Source: Vitellaria paradoxa
Lineage: Eukaryota > Streptophyta > Magnoliopsida > Ericales > Sapotaceae
Length of the DNA: 64,000 nt
NCBI GenBank assembly: GCA_019916065.1
Contig: CM034240.1
Location: 46,858,238 to 46,922,237 of the forward strand
Direction: 5' to 3'
Positions 32,700-46,240 of this stretch are shown here, piece after piece. The notes under the pieces are model-generated. The model had not been told where the DNA came from, did no database searches, and worked only from the letters and a program-made list of their open reading frames with translations. Both the position numbers and the translations under genes were made by a program. The first letter of the stretch is position 1, and every line of letters begins with the position of its first letter.

Positions 32700-35600
32700 T
32701 GACAATGGTGCCTTCGAGGATGATGAACGGTACAATGGGGGGTAACGCCCAGTTGTGAAATGGATAAGACTGCTGGCGTGGCATGTTGGGCCCCTTTTTA
32801 ATCATATTCTTGCGCTTTTACTTTTCTTTTGGGCTTTTGATAGCGACTTCACTTTTCCGATATTTTGTTCGCTTTAACTAGGCTAGTGCAATGAAAACGA
32901 CGTCGGTTCGCTTAGCGCCGAAGCAATGGATATTTTCTTACATTTCCAGTGACATGACAGAGCACCACCTTTCACGCAAAAAAAAAAGGGACAGAGCACC
33001 GCATTTTGGTTAGGGTACTGTTTGGTAAAAGTAATTTTTAGTATAAAAATCTTTCAATTTTTAGTATTAATTTACTAATTTTCAATATAAATTTATCAAC
33101 TTTTCACAAAAATTAAATAATAATAGTAAAAATTACTACAGATTAAATTTTCAAACGACCTCTAGATTATATTCGAATGTTATGTTATGTTTAACTGTAC
33201 ACTAAATTTAGGATTCAAAATAAAAAATTTTTATGTTTGGTTAGTTTTTTATCAAAAAAATTTTGAAATAAACAATTTTAATATTCGGAGAATTTTAAAT
33301 TTTGAAATCGAGATGTAGTAATTGAAAATTTTGTAATATATATATATATAAAAGAAAAAAGAACATTAATAATGATATTAAACCACCATTAGGCCCACGT
33401 CCTGCTTCGCCAAAAATTACACTTCCAGTGGTACCATGCAATAACATTTTAAACTAAAACTTCATTTTCTAAAAATAAAATAATTTTTTTTTTATAATTT
33501 AAAAAGTTATTCATACAAACAGGTAACAATTTAATGCAGGGGTTTAAACTTTTTAGGAGCTGATTGAATGGTGCTAAAATTTCATAGAGATAAGTTTTAA
33601 AGAGGTATAAGATAAAAGAGGATATTATTTTTAGAAGGTTGGCTCACATTGATGTGATGTTTATGAAGGGGAATAACTTTTGACTTAGTTTGGATGTTTT
33701 ATAAATAAGAGGAGGTGAATGATGATAAAAAGACTCAAATGACTCTTTTGTCCTTGTGATGTCCCAAACTTGGTTACCAATTAAATTAAACTTGGTTATC
33801 CAAACTTAATTATATGTTTATGTTAATTATATAATGTGAAAACTAATTAATACAAATTAATTTTAGACAAAATAATTATAAATAAATTATGTTATTAATA
33901 AATTAAACATTATAAAATATATAAATTAGTTTCGTAGACAATAACATCTCAATTTATCCGAAATTTCTTTAATCGCTTATTTTTTGTCCTTATTTAAAAA
34001 AATCAATATATGCATAATTTTATATAAATTTGCTAAAAAATAATATTATATTTGTTAAAAAATAATATTATTATCTTAAAATCACATCACCTCCTATTTG
34101 AAAAAAATATATTTTTTTAATCATTTGACCCCCTATTTGGAAAAAAATTATATTTTTTTATTTTTATTAATATAATTTTTTAATACATTTTTCCATTAGA
34201 AAAAAAAATTTATTTCTAATATAAAATACATTTTGTAGGTAGGAAGGGGCAAAATGATCCAATTTAGTCCATGTAAGGGGGATAATTTTTGGAGAGCTCA
34301 AACCCTCTCCAAAAATAATACACATTCTTCCAAGATTAAGAAGGGAGGATAATTTTTAGAGGGGAGAAATTTTGCTTCCCAAACGAAGCAAAAAAAATCA
34401 TATCAAAACTTATAAGGATGTATTATTTATGGATGCCATATTTCGTTGCATCCAGTCGGCCCCTTAGTAATGATTTTTTTTTAGTCTCCATCGTGTGTCC
34501 TAATTCTAGCTATATATATATATAGGGTGCGTTCAGCGTACCAAATTTAGATGAAAATTTCTGAAAATCTCTATATAGTTTTTACACATTCTCGTCTTCT
34601 CAAAATTCAAAAAAAAAAATTCAATATCTTTCAAAAAAAAGTCGATAGTTAAAATTCGGTTAATCAAAAAGTAAAATTTTTTTTACCATTCTCACCATGT
34701 ACTCTCAAACTACCAAATGACACCCACTTTGACTATTTTTTGTGGGGTCGTAGAAACAGTTCTTATGGATTTGTGCGGCCAACTTCTATCTAAATAATTT
34801 TTACAATCCGTTTGGACAGATTGTAGTGCCAAAAAGTTATAACTGTCCAAAATTTTGAATTCGTTAGAACGGGAATCTTACTATTCATCTTTAAAAAATG
34901 CGATTTGAAAAATGTGTATTAAATGCAAAAAAATTTCTCTAAACTACATTTTATCTTATTTTATCTCACTTTATCTCACTTTTTATCACTCCAAAATCAC
35001 CCATGACGTACCAACTTTTTTCTTCTATGGGCATTGCTTCCATTTCTATATTTTAATACTAAATTTTGCATGCAATATTAGTACTTGAATAATTTTATTA
35101 TTTTTGTGTGTATTTGCCTCCTTCATTCAAATGGTCCAGTTAAATATGTAGCGAGAACTCAAGTTTCCTAGTTGCAAAGTGAATTATACTGGTCCCGTTC
35201 GAATGCTTAATTTTTAGCATAAAATTATCAACTTTTACAATTTGAGGATTTGACAAAACTCCAAATTTGTTTCTTTTTTGCTCAATAAAGTATTTTGTTC
35301 AACTTAAAAGTTATTAAAATTTTTATCAAATACATAAGAAGTTATTAAAAATTTTATTATACCTCCAACAGTCGTTAAAAATTATTAAAAGTTGTTATTT
35401 ATTTTATCAAATATATTAAAAATTTTAACAACTAATTTTTGATAAAAAATTATAAAAAATACTAAAAATTAGACTATCAAGCGATCAGCGTTAATTTGTG
35501 CTTTCTTTCTGAGCCACAATCTATTAATTCCCCACCAATAACTAACACCTTGGATATAACACTGTACATTACATGCTCTTTACCCATAAACAAACACCCC

Positions 35601-36209
35601 TGTTCATGTCCTGCTCTTAGCAACCTTTCTTACATTAAGAGGCGGACCCACGTTTGGCCCAAGGTAAACGAAGGCCTACACTCAAATTTTATAAATATAT
35701 AAATATATATTATTTTTTATATAGAAAGAAAAGACGTAGCAATCACAAAGAACGCATCAATCACAAGCAGAATCAGGGCAATAAGTAGAGGTTTTGCATT
35801 AAAAATGATACAATAATTCTACAATTAGTTGGGTTATACTCCAAATCTTTCATAGCATACTCCGTGTGATTGCATTGCTAGAATATCGACAAAACTCGTC
35901 AATAATTCGATTATAAACTAAAAATATCTCTAAAAACCTATATTATAAATATGAAAGACGAAGTGGAAACATGTAAAATTAAAATATGGATCTTGATCTA
36001 ATTCTAGTCGAGCCTCACTTGTTCCTACTATCCAGCAACCAACAGTACTATCTCGCCTACACTGACCAAATTTTCAAGATCCGCCACTGCTTACATTAAT
36101 CCTCTTCTCTTGTTTCTCCGTGAATTACAATACCATCGTCTTCATCATAAACTCAACTCGGTGCACACACCCTCCATATTCTATTCCTCTCTCTCTCTCT
36201 CTCTACTAT

Positions 36210-36253
<44 letters not shown>

Positions 36254-36260
36254 TAACTCA
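32700..36260. other. Intergenic spacer upstream of the small gene, downstream of BOR4
   Basis: I see no gene. The spacer is AT-rich with several decayed TIR-like pieces: 33011-33172 (ends GGTACTGTTTGGTAAAA and TTTCAAACGACCTC), about 33675-34393, and about 35189-35485. The stretch at 36187-36252 is a compound (CT)n(CA)n(TA)n microsatellite just past the BOR4 stop codon, probably in its 3' UTR. Confidence 0.5.
36187..36252. repeat. Compound microsatellite (CT)n-(CA)n-(TA)n
   Basis: A run of CT units, then CA units (36212-36230), then TA units (36231-36252). It lies 9 bp beyond the BOR4 stop codon on the transcribed side. Confidence 0.9.
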
Positions 36261-39200
36261 TTACGCTTCTGCAATGTTGTCAGGATAAACCTGCAAAAAA
36301 CGTAACACACAGGAAATAGGAACCTTTAAATAGTTTCAGAGAAAAATAAACAATATTTTTGTTTCCTTGGATAATATCTTAATTACCTGTCCATGTCTGT
36401 CTTCCCTGAAGCTTACATTCCTGAGCTTCAACTCTCCCCTGGTTGTAGTCAGCTCGTCTAATATCTCAGCATCACAGATTTCCACTTCGCCTTCCTCACT
36501 TCCAAGACGAGGACTTTCCCTTTCCTGATCAAAGCATTGAACAAGTGCAGATTAATAGAGACAATTCATATAAGAAATAATTATAAGGACGACCAATATT
36601 CTCAGAGAAGAAACACTTGAAGAATCACTTACCCCGAGAGAAAGGGTGAGAGAAGGCCGCGGGGTGCCAACAATTTCCTCGTACTCGGCTGCATCCAATT
36701 CTCGCAGGTGATTCGGACGAAACAGCTTGGGGAGAATATGCTGTCTGATGCTTATGAGAATGAAGAATGGCAAGGGGAAGAGTATTCCAGCTATCGGTAT
36801 CCAAGTCACTCCAAAACACAGCAGAAAATACACAAACTGAAAGAGAGTGAACGTCGCTATGCACCTAAATGGTACCGATTCCACAAAGGAGGCATGAACC
36901 CCTTCGAGGACCCTGACAATAGTTTGTTTCCAAAATTATGTATCAGTGGTGGCTTCTGTGTAAATTAATCACTTTAACATAAGAAACGAATTAAAATGCA
37001 TTTTTATTACTTGTATCGCCTGCGTGGTGTGATGAAGAGAAGTAACATCCTTTCCCAGAATTGGTTCCCGGGGAGGCTGTCAATGGCCATGTAGGCAAAA
37101 TATCCCCAAAGAACTGATGTGGGGATCTTCTTTATTAAGGGCATGGCGCATACTGAAGCAGCCACGAGGAGTGACTGTAAGAGATTGCTGACTCTCTGCT
37201 CGTTGACACGAACAGGCAAATAATCATCAATGTGCTTCTCAGGATCAAAAGTGTCCTTCGTATTTGTTCCTCCTTCGTTTTCGCCCTTCATGACTGCCTC
37301 TTTTAACTCTTCCAACTCTTTGACTGCTGAAGGCTGCAGCAGTAACATAAGACCATTATAGAGAGTCAAATGACCTAAAATGTGTTAGGATTCAATACTT
37401 GTCATGCGGTGAAGAGAAATTTAGAAGAGTGAGCCAGAAAGAGATGTAGAAATCTTGAAATTTAGTTGTTACACGGTTATGGTCCGCAGAACATCTATAT
37501 TCAGGATTTTCAAATAAAATGGAGACTAGTAAAATATTGCACGAATTTTCAACGACTTTGAGCAAAAGCTATGATATATTGTGACCACAGTGAGAAAATT
37601 TTGACTGTAACTTGCTCAAATTTTTTGACTGATTGGTTAAAACAATTTCGAAATATACATAAATTTTAACATCTCAACACAATCGCAAAATAAGGAACTT
37701 TCAAAGGCGCAAAAAGTACTATGGAGTGAGTGGGAGAACTTACAATAGGAGAGCTGTCCAATTCTATGAACACAGCTTGCATCTTGCCATAGATTTCAGA
37801 ATTACTAGCCTGCTGCTTGATGCTTTCCTTGGCACTTTGAACCATCTTCTTTCTAATCAACTGAAAAATCATGAAATACACTAGTAAACATCTAATCTAG
37901 CTCAGTTACTAACAAAACAAACAGAATCTCCTCCATTTTATTTATTTATTTATTTACATAAATATATTCACCTGTCGTTTGAGAACAGCCAGGCTCTTGG
38001 TGTGCATTGGAGATTGTGGTAGGACCCCATTTGATGGAGGAAGTCCAATCAGTCCACAGAGCAAAGTCTAACACAGATTAAACCAGACGAGAAAATGAGT
38101 TCTTGGAAAAACAGGTGGCAACAACTACCAGCAATACTAGAAAGTCAAATTTTCATATACCATGAATCCGAGCAACAAGATATCATAATGGTAAGCAGAG
38201 GGATTCTTGAGGTTGAACTCCTTTTGTTGAGCTAGTTGTGAAGCAACACTGTGGTCAAAGAAGTAAAGCCCTGCTATCATCACTGCTGGAATAAAGGCAG
38301 CGAAGATGTAAGCAGGGGGAACTTTGGCCATATCCTGCAGTTGGAGTAGGCAAAATGGTTTAGTACCCCACCAAATATTGGAACTTGCCCAAAGAAATAG
38401 GCAACATTTTGACTCACGTGCAGTGGACTTTGAAGCCTTGGAATAAAATTTGCAGATCTCACTGTCATGAACAGAAGATATTGCAATATGCATGTTCAGG
38501 GATGGCAACCGGGTAGGTAAAGCGGAGAACAATCCTACCTTAATGGGGTAGGGTGGGGCTGAGTTAGAATAAAATTCCCAATCCTACCCCGGTTATGTTT
38601 AGAATTACAAAAGTATCCTATGCTAATCTCATTTTATATGTTAAAAAGTTGAAATTTTAGTTGTAAAATATTTGTTTCTACTATTTTGTTAATTTATATG
38701 TTGGTATATTTATATTTTACTTTTAGTTAATTACTATTTTGTATATAGTTTGTTTATTGCCCTCATCTTTAAAAATAAAATAATAAAGTCAGTCGAGAGA
38801 CTATGGAGTAATTGTTCCGGGGCAGAGTGGGGAATGAGGAAGTCCCCCAGTCCCATCGCCATTCCTATGCATTTTTTGTGAATTTGTTCTCTTAGGGAAG
38901 GACTATAAATTTGTTCAAAGAGAAGGAAGAAACATGAGCAAATTTAACCTCACTTATGACTTCTAGGAGAGAATAAAACATCATTCTAAAATAAGACACC
39001 ATAAAAGAAACAGGTTAGAAAGTAAAGCTATACTTTAATAACAGTCCAATGGTGCAGGGATGCAGACTCCCAAGGGAGAGGGCTAAAGAGTCTTCTGGGA
39101 ACTCCAGAGGGGACTTTGCCCGGGACACTGAAAGACAAGGCTGTCCATACCACAACCATAAGAGGAACTCCATAGTCTGCAATAAAACCTCTGAGCCACC

Positions 39201-40903
39201 CTGCAAAGCATGGCATCAAATTTTCAGATCCTGGATGCAAACAATACTAATACAAGGTTCGGATCCCTCAAAAGCTGTTCACAAACCTGTGCCGTATTTC
39301 CAGGACCTTGCCCTTCTGCTCCTTAAGGCAGTGTAAGCAAGGCCGAAACTAAATATGATTCCCAATAGTCCATTCGTATAAAGCCACTGGAATTGATATT
39401 TTTCCGATGTTGGGTCTTCAGCTTTGGGAATTTTGAATTCACTCACCAAACCCTGTGATTTATAGCTTATGCAATTGTCAGAACTTAACAATTTAGGCTT
39501 CGTTTGGAGTGACGAAAAATTCTAAAAAATGGTGAAAAATACTGAAAAACTCTATAAGTTATTCACTTTTTAACTCAGTGCATGAATTACGAACTCATAA
39601 TTTATCTTACTTTATCTCATTTCATCTCATTTTTTGCCACTCCAAACACACCCTTCATGTAGAAAATGTAAAAGTGAATTGATTTGATTTAATTTTTCCT
39701 TGTTTCAATACCTTGATTGCCTCTTGCATGAAAAGAGCAGCAATCAACATGCCAAAGAGTTCCCCAGCAATCCTAGTAAATCGATTGATAATAGCACAGG
39801 CATTGAAGATTGCAAGATGAAACAACACCAGAGCTGTCCAGACACAGACCCTGCAAAAGTTACAAAACGAACATCAACCTAATGGGAAAAAAAATAAAAA
39901 TAAAAATAATCATAAGATGGAAATTAGGGTTGATTTACAATACCATCCAGCCCATGCCAAGAACAATTCCCGTCCCAAATCATTCCTTCCTTTAGCAAAG
40001 CTGTACAAATATGTGTACATAATGACAGTGGGCTCTGCAACTCCTAATATCAAAAGAGGCTGCCCACCTACTATAGAGTGTATGATGCCACAGAGAGCCG
40101 TTGAAGCCAGAGTTTCTACCGTACTCAAACTTCCATCTGAAAAATAAATAATAATAATAGATTAAAACAATAAATGAAGATTGAGATGCGAATGCATATT
40201 TTATTTTGTCCTTTCCTGGAATTTGATGAATCATATACAATTACAAAGTGAAACAATTTGGCCAAGACACTGGACAAGGGCTCTCATTTTGCGGGGTCTA
40301 GCCCGTTGTCCGGGTTAGATGTGAGAAATTTTTTCTCTTTCCAAGCAAAAAGTCTGATTTCAGAGTTACAATAAGAACTCTCGTATTACGGGTTTTGGAG
40401 AAAGTTGTAGAAAATTTTCCCTCTCTGAAAAAGAGAGAGTCTGATTTCAGAGTTTTAACCCTTAATCTTAGGATGACAATAAAACAACTTTAAGGCCACC
40501 CTTTTAATTACATAGTAAAACAAATGAATTTAGTAAATCAAACACAACAAATTTTTCTATCTGCAAATCTCACTAAAGAGGAAGTAAAGGAACAATGACC
40601 AACCTGTAACTCTGCTCAGTTGCTCCCCAAAGGCAATAACAGGAAGAGCAGAAGCAAAGAAAATATAGGTAGTTGGAGCCAATATCCTAGCACAGAAGAA
40701 AAGAAGAGCCAAAATTTTAGTCTAAATTGCAAATACACAGAATCCAATTATCTGATTCTAATTATGTTGTTTTATCAAACCCACGGGAGGGAAAAATACC
40801 CTAGTCCTGAAAGAATGCCCCCAGTCCAATCTTGCTTATAGCAAAACAATCTTCCTCGGACATCTTTTGTAACGCCCTTGAATGGAGATTTGAAGGTCTC
40901 CAT
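36261..40903 (-). CDS. BOR4: Borate exporter, BOR4-like (SLC4 family)
   Basis: Thirteen exons: 40903-40800, 40686-40604, 40136-39944, 39850-39712, 39452-39287, 39200-39034, 38334-38161, 38067-37972, 37860-37744, 37333-37011, 36912-36633, 36524-36387 and 36290-36261 (TAA). All have GT-AG borders and agreeing phases, giving 669 aa. Landmarks are [53 protein letters not shown]-type [94 protein letters not shown] and [11 protein letters not shown]. Plant BOR proteins are multi-pass plasma-membrane borate exporters. The [18 protein letters not shown] and [12 protein letters not shown] stretches favour the BOR4 branch, which gives tolerance to excess boron, over BOR1. ATG 40903 is favoured because a splice acceptor (TATCAG) sits 2 bases before it, implying a 5'-UTR intron. 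An in-frame ATG at 40972 is the alternative. Confidence 0.93.
38497..38867. mobile_element. hAT-type MITE in BOR4 intron 6
   Basis: A 371-bp element with ends CAGGGATGGCAACCGGG and (reverse complement) TAGGAATGGCGATGGGA. It is flanked by an 8-bp near-repeat, TGCATGTT (38489-38496) and TGCATTTT (38868-38875). CAGGG(A/G)TGGCAA ends with an 8-bp target duplication are typical of hAT elements. G-rich and C-rich subterminal blocks remain, and the interior is AT-rich and non-coding. Confidence 0.7.
39496..39653. mobile_element. MITE-like element in BOR4 intron 4
   Basis: The ends GGCTTCGTTTGGAGTGAC and (reverse complement) GGGTGTGTTTGGAGTGGC enclose 158 bp. TTA on the left and TTC on the right could be a decayed 3-bp duplication. 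The interior has the CTCAGTGCATGAATTACGAA block of the family seen at 15482. Confidence 0.65.
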
Positions 40904-41640
40904 TTCTGATACAAAAAAGCAACATGGAAAATCAGGCATTGCATAGAAAATCTTAAGAGACTTCTGTGACAATCACAATTATGCCATTAGAATTACTAAA
41001 AACTATATATATATATATATATATAAACATACATACATAGGAACTGATAAATATTGAAATCCTAGCTTTGTTTAATTTTTGAGGCAGAGGACAAAAAAAA
41101 AAAACAATTGAAAATTTTTGAAAGTTTCTTTCTGATCAGAAAGCAATATTACCAGACAAAAAAATTATAATAATAATTCGATCAATAAATAACAAGAAAC
41201 AAAAGCGGTTCTTCATAGTAAATCGGAACCCATTAAAGGATCATTTTGAAGAATGTGAATTCAAAAAACCCAGTTGGATTATATGGCCTTTGTGGGAAAG
41301 ACGAGAGGGAAGACCTTTAACCCGCCGGAGAGTTTAGGAACTTCGCCAGGAAGTTCACCGGGACCGAAAATCGCTTGGAGTGACTGGAACGGACTAGTTC
41401 CTAGTAGCAAGAAAAAGAGGCAGGGGTCGGGGTCTCTTTTAAAACCGGCGCGAGTCCAGGCGGTCCCCACTTGGGCGCTGAACTAGCAGTCCAGTGGGTC
41501 CCCACGGGGGTTAGGATTCTCTGAACGTCAGCAGTCTCCACCAGAGTCGGGGTGTTCTCCAGCTGTCACCTTGGCACCTAGCCGGAGGCTAGTGAATGGG
41601 GACAATTTGGTAACTACATTATGTTTGTGGTGCAGAATTA
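40904..41640 (-). promoter_or_regulatory. 5' region of the BOR4-like gene
   Basis: The stretch from 41270 to 41640 is markedly GC-richer than its surroundings and non-repetitive, as expected of a promoter plus first exon. The acceptor before ATG 40903 implies a 5'-UTR intron, with the first exon probably inside 41280-41480. An (AT)n microsatellite (41006-41026) lies in that intron. No BOR-type upstream ORF or other regulatory element could be confirmed. Confidence 0.4.
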
Positions 41641-42003
41641 TTATGGTAGGCTTGGTATGGTATAACTGTTTTCTGTGGTTGCAGCAAGGATGATGGTCGA
41701 AGGTTGTAGGTTAGCAATTCTCCCACGTTTGTTGGAAGTATGGAATTTCTGCTTGTCACAATTTTTGACCAATTACTTGCCCTGCTCACTCACGTCATGG
41801 AAAAAATAGGAGAAATTCTACACCATGGAAATAATTTATAAAAAAGAGTTAGAATGACGAGGTAATGTCATTTTTTGAGATTAAGATGTATTTAAAATAA
41901 TATTTTTAATTAAGGTGATAAGTCCACAATTGTCTGTATATCTTTTTATCTAAAAATTATTTTTAGTAAAATAATATTACTACATCATTAGATATTTGCT
42001 TCC

Positions 42004-42764
42004 TTAGAACATTTCCAGCAACTTTTTCATTCTAATTTCTATTCTTAAATAGAAGGGTTATCAATTAAAAAACATCAATCAACAATACCTTTATTCTTAT
42101 ATTCCTTCACTATTTCATTTCTAATAACATATTTAATTCTTAATATTCAGGAAATGAAAAATATGCCCCTTATATCATATATCTCTCTACCATGTCATTC
42201 TCAATTTTGAAAACATAACCATTTAGTTCAAATTTAAAAAAAAGTAACCATAATAATTCAAAATTTGAAAATAATTATTAAAATTTAAAAATTCAAAAAA
42301 TATTTATTAAAATTTATTAAAATATTTAAAAATTCAAATAGTATTTATTAAAATTTATATTTTCAAAAGATGTTTATTAAATTTATATTTTGAAAAAATA
42401 TTTATTAAAATTTATATTTTCAAAAATATTTATTAATTTATTGAAAATATTTATTAAAATTTTTATTTAAAAAATATTTATTAAAATTTAAAAATTCAAG
42501 AAAGTAATTATTAAAATTTATATTTTCAGAAAATGTACATATTTGAATTCAAATTGCAAAAGATGTTTGTTCAACATTAAAATTTCAACATAAAAATTAT
42601 TAACTTTGTTAATTTACAAAATTTACTAATATAGAGAATTTGAACAGAAAATATGCTGGATACACAAGATTGAGAAGTGATTCTCTATACTGCTGAATGG
42701 CACTGTAGTACTGTAGAATAGGAATTAGGGTGGAGATGGAGAAGCTGCTGGCAATACTCTAATA
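42004..42764. mobile_element. TIR element with internal degenerate tandem repeats
   Basis: The left end TTAGAACATTTCCAGCAACTT and the reverse complement of the right end, TTAGAGTATTGCCAGCAGCTT, agree at about 16 of 21 bases. Ends of this GAACAT(C/T)TCCAGCA type are common in plant Harbinger- and hAT-like non-autonomous elements. About 300 bp inside (42230-42540) is a degenerate tandem array of an ATATTTATTAAAATTTAT-type unit. There is no coding capacity. Confidence 0.5.
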
Positions 42765-43971
42765 TAGAAGTTCTCTATGTATGTGTGCAATAAACCTTTT
42801 AAGGAAATAATTGACGCTGTCTCTCAAATTTTGTTTATTTTTTGCTTAATTCTCTACCCACCCCAAAACAAATTTAGATTTTTTTTTTTAAATTTTAAGA
42901 AAAACATTTATTCATATAATTGGAAATTAGAATTAGAGTTAACTTGGGGAGAGAAACAAACCCACGAACGCTTGTTGAAAAAATAAATTATGACCTACTA
43001 TGCAGTCACAATCTTATACTTACAAGAATGGACGAAAATTATCTCCTCATTTTCAATGGCAGTTTCAAAAATTTTAAATATTGTGTCATATAAAAATTTA
43101 AATAGTAATAACAAAATTTTAATGGGGTCAAAGTTAATAATTATAAAATTTTAATGAGGTCAAAGTTACTAAAATATTTTAAATGTAAGAAAAAATTTTT
43201 AAAAATTTTTTATTAATTGATGGAATCAACTGACCCTATCACCATTCATGTGGCGCCACCCCTACCTATTTTGTAAGGTAATCATTTTTAATGAAAAATA
43301 TCAAATTAAAATAAATTTTAGAGTAAATTAAATCAATTTTTCTTGAGATTTCTTGAAAAAATTAGATAATATATTTCAAAGTTTAATAAATTATTTTGAT
43401 CACGCATATTTTTAAGTTCCTTAACAAATTCCCCCAGTTCATTTATAATTAAGGGTGTTCAGGGTAGCTGGTCGAGTTAGCGATGCCACATAACAGGTCA
43501 TGTCCCACCGACTCATTAAGAAATTTCAAAAGAGTTTGTTTTTTTTTTTTTTTTTAATGGGTTGCGTGGGTAACTCCCTAAAGCTTTTAAAAAATTAAAT
43601 ATAAAATATAAAAATATTTTAAAGATGTACGATATAATAAATATTTATATATTTATATTTAATAGTGAAAAAATATAAATTAAATAATGAAAAATAAACT
43701 AGTTAATCCACCAACCTTTTTTCTCCAAAACAGGTTAATGAATGGATCAAAAGGTTCAAAAAAAGGACCCCATTTCATATTCTTATTTATAATATATAAA
43801 AGTGTACTCAATTTACTGATATCAAATATTTTTGTACGAAGTAATAAAAAAAATTTCTTACATATAATCTAATGAATCAAATTATTTATAACTTATAATA
43901 TTTTATATAAGAAAATTTTAGTTAATTCATACAAAATCCATGTGATATTACATATACTTAGATCAATGTTT

Positions 43972-44171
43972 TTTTTTTGGTAACGGGAGAAATCACATTT
44001 TTTTTGGTAACAGGAGAAATCACCCAGCAGTTTTACTCACTGAACTACAAACCTTCGGGAGAACTAGCGCAACAACCCACGATCACGGCTCTTAACTTAA
44101 ATCCTGGCCACCCCAGGTGAGAATTGAACCGCGACTTGGGTATATCCACTGAACCAACCGGGAGTGGGTTT
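43972..44171 (-). mobile_element. tRNA-derived SINE with 16-bp target duplication
   Basis: Read on the minus strand, the 5' part has a pol III A box TGGTTCAGTGG (44156-44146) and B box GGTTCAATTC (44130-44121). The body ends in A runs. The flanks ACTTAGATCAATGTTT (43956-43971) and ACTTGGATCAATGTTT (44172-44187) are a 16-bp duplication with one mismatch. The tail block GTGATTTCTCC(C/T)GTTACC plus A run occurs twice in a row. A second A-box-like stretch, TAGTTCAGTGAG, lies mid-element. Confidence 0.8.
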
Positions 44172-45596
44172 ACTTGGATCAATGTTTAACCTTTATACAT
44201 CATAAGTGGTAATTAATTTATTAAGAAAATTAAAAGTAGGAAAGTAAAAATAATTTTTCAAACTTAATAGATGCTTTTTAGCTTTTAATTGAAAAAAAAA
44301 AAAAACCCATTAAAGGGTTCAACGTAATTTATCCTACATTTTTATAAAAATAGCGCATCATCAAATCATTCCTCTTCAACTTTATAGGAAAATATATATA
44401 TATATATATATATGGTGGGATAACATTTTCTAATTCAAATCGGCACACAATTATTAAAGAAAGGAAAATATTTATCCATCATAATTTTTTTTTTCAGACA
44501 ACACTATCAGAATGGTACGATAATTTCATTTTCAAAATAACTGATTAGATCACATTTTCTGATAAAAATTTCTAGTTGTATATTACTTACCAAAAAAAAT
44601 TAAAAATCGAAAAAAAAAAAAAAAGGTCTCTACAGCATTCCAAGGATTAAACTATTTATGCTCTTTTATTATTGACCATAAAACTTAGAACCACAACTTT
44701 AATCACTTTTGGCGGCAGCTGAAAAAAAAAAAAAATCTTTTTGTCTTCAGATTCCTTACCTAAGGACAAGGATATATACATATACACACACACTAAAAGG
44801 ATGACACATACTATGTGTGCATCTTTAATTATTTTTTATTTTATTTTAAAAAATTAAAAATTTGTCTCAAATAATAATAAATAATTATTTGTTAAAGATA
44901 TTTAAGTAGAGAGTGAGTAATTAAGGGGATTTAAATAAAATAAAAGAATATTATAAAAGTAGTGAATAGTTAAATAGCATTTAAAGGAAACAAAAAAAAT
45001 AAAAAAATAAAAATACAAAAAATTAAGAAAAATTACTTATACATTACTTTTAAATGGTGAGTAGTTATTAGTAATTAAGGGTTATTAATAAAAATAAATA
45101 AAAATTGGTTTTATAAAAATTAATTTTGATTTCACCATTACCTTTTTTTGTTTTTTGTTTTTTTTTTCTATAATATTATAGATAGAATATAGAAGATATA
45201 GTTAGCAAATAATTGGCCGAAACGATTTTATTATATATGAAATTTTTATTAATTTCACAAAGTTCTAAAATTGATCAAGCTGTGATTGCTAGCTCCTCTC
45301 AGCAGCAGCCCTAATTGAGGACACAAATTCATTGAATGGTTATGGGGACACGTCGAATTGCTTATTCTTGAATATCACCTCGCTAATTTATGCATGTTAA
45401 AAGAAATTAAATTGGTATTTTACTAAATTTGTTAAAGTAAATAAAAAATATGAATATTTTTATGAGATTTTAGTATGTTATTCATATTTCTTTTAAAAAA
45501 TATTAAAAATAAAAAAATTTAGGTCAAACAAAATAACTCTAACTTGTTTGAAATAGATAAAAAAACGAAAAAGATTATGGAGCAAGCAATAGACTT

Positions 45597-46240
45597 TTTT
45601 TTTTTTTTTTTTGGGTAAGTAAGATAATTTTTGGAATAATAAGAAAATAAGTGACAATGCCTAGAGGATATTTTCTCAATTTACATCATATACACCATAC
45701 ACAAATAAGCATTCAAACGGGCTTATATAAGATTAGATTGTACAAAACACGATACTTTACCTATACAAAAGATAAAGATCCCTCACTTTGAACATATTTC
45801 AATATTAGTAGCAGTTGGTTTAATATTTTTTAGTTGTAAAGCTTTTAATCCGACTTCATGCCTAATTTTATTGATAATTCTTTAAGGGCTTGTGGTTATA
45901 TCTGTGAAGATCCTTACATTTTCCTCGATATAGATGTGGTACATAAGACTTGCCCATGCAAGCTTACATATTAAACTTGCAAAACTTTTGTTAATAAATT
46001 TTTCAGTTGCTTATTCAATCTCACCCTATCAATTTTGTCTGTTTTTATGAATAAGACATAAATCAAAGGTAGTTATCCTAATTTCATGAGAGAATTGGCA
46101 GTGGAAGAATACATGATTCATGATTTCTTAATTAGTCCCACGGAGAATAAAAAAAGAATTGATGTTAATGCCCCATGAAATTAATTTGTCTTTGGTGGAG
46201 AGCTTATTTTAGATTGCAAGCCAAGTTAATAAGCTTATTG
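45597..46240 (-). mobile_element. Degraded LINE 3' end with poly(A) tail
   Basis: On the minus strand, broken frames give LTWLAIQNKLSTKDKLISWG-like and NHVFFHCQFSHEI text, the zinc-binding (zf-RVT) region of plant L1 reverse transcriptases. KLAWASLMYHIYIEENVRIF follows in another frame. The element ends in TTACTTACCC followed by an A run (plus-strand T run at about 45596-45612). Stops and frameshifts show it is dead. Confidence 0.7.

Noticed and set aside
41279..41486. Short open frames on both strands upstream of BOR4
   Set aside because: The segment is a GC-rich promoter/leader. The frames overlap on both strands and show no family features.
44101..44171. Genuine tRNA gene on the minus strand
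   Set aside because: A and B boxes are present, but there is no acceptor stem or anticodon arm, and the unit ends in A runs with target duplications, so it is a SINE.
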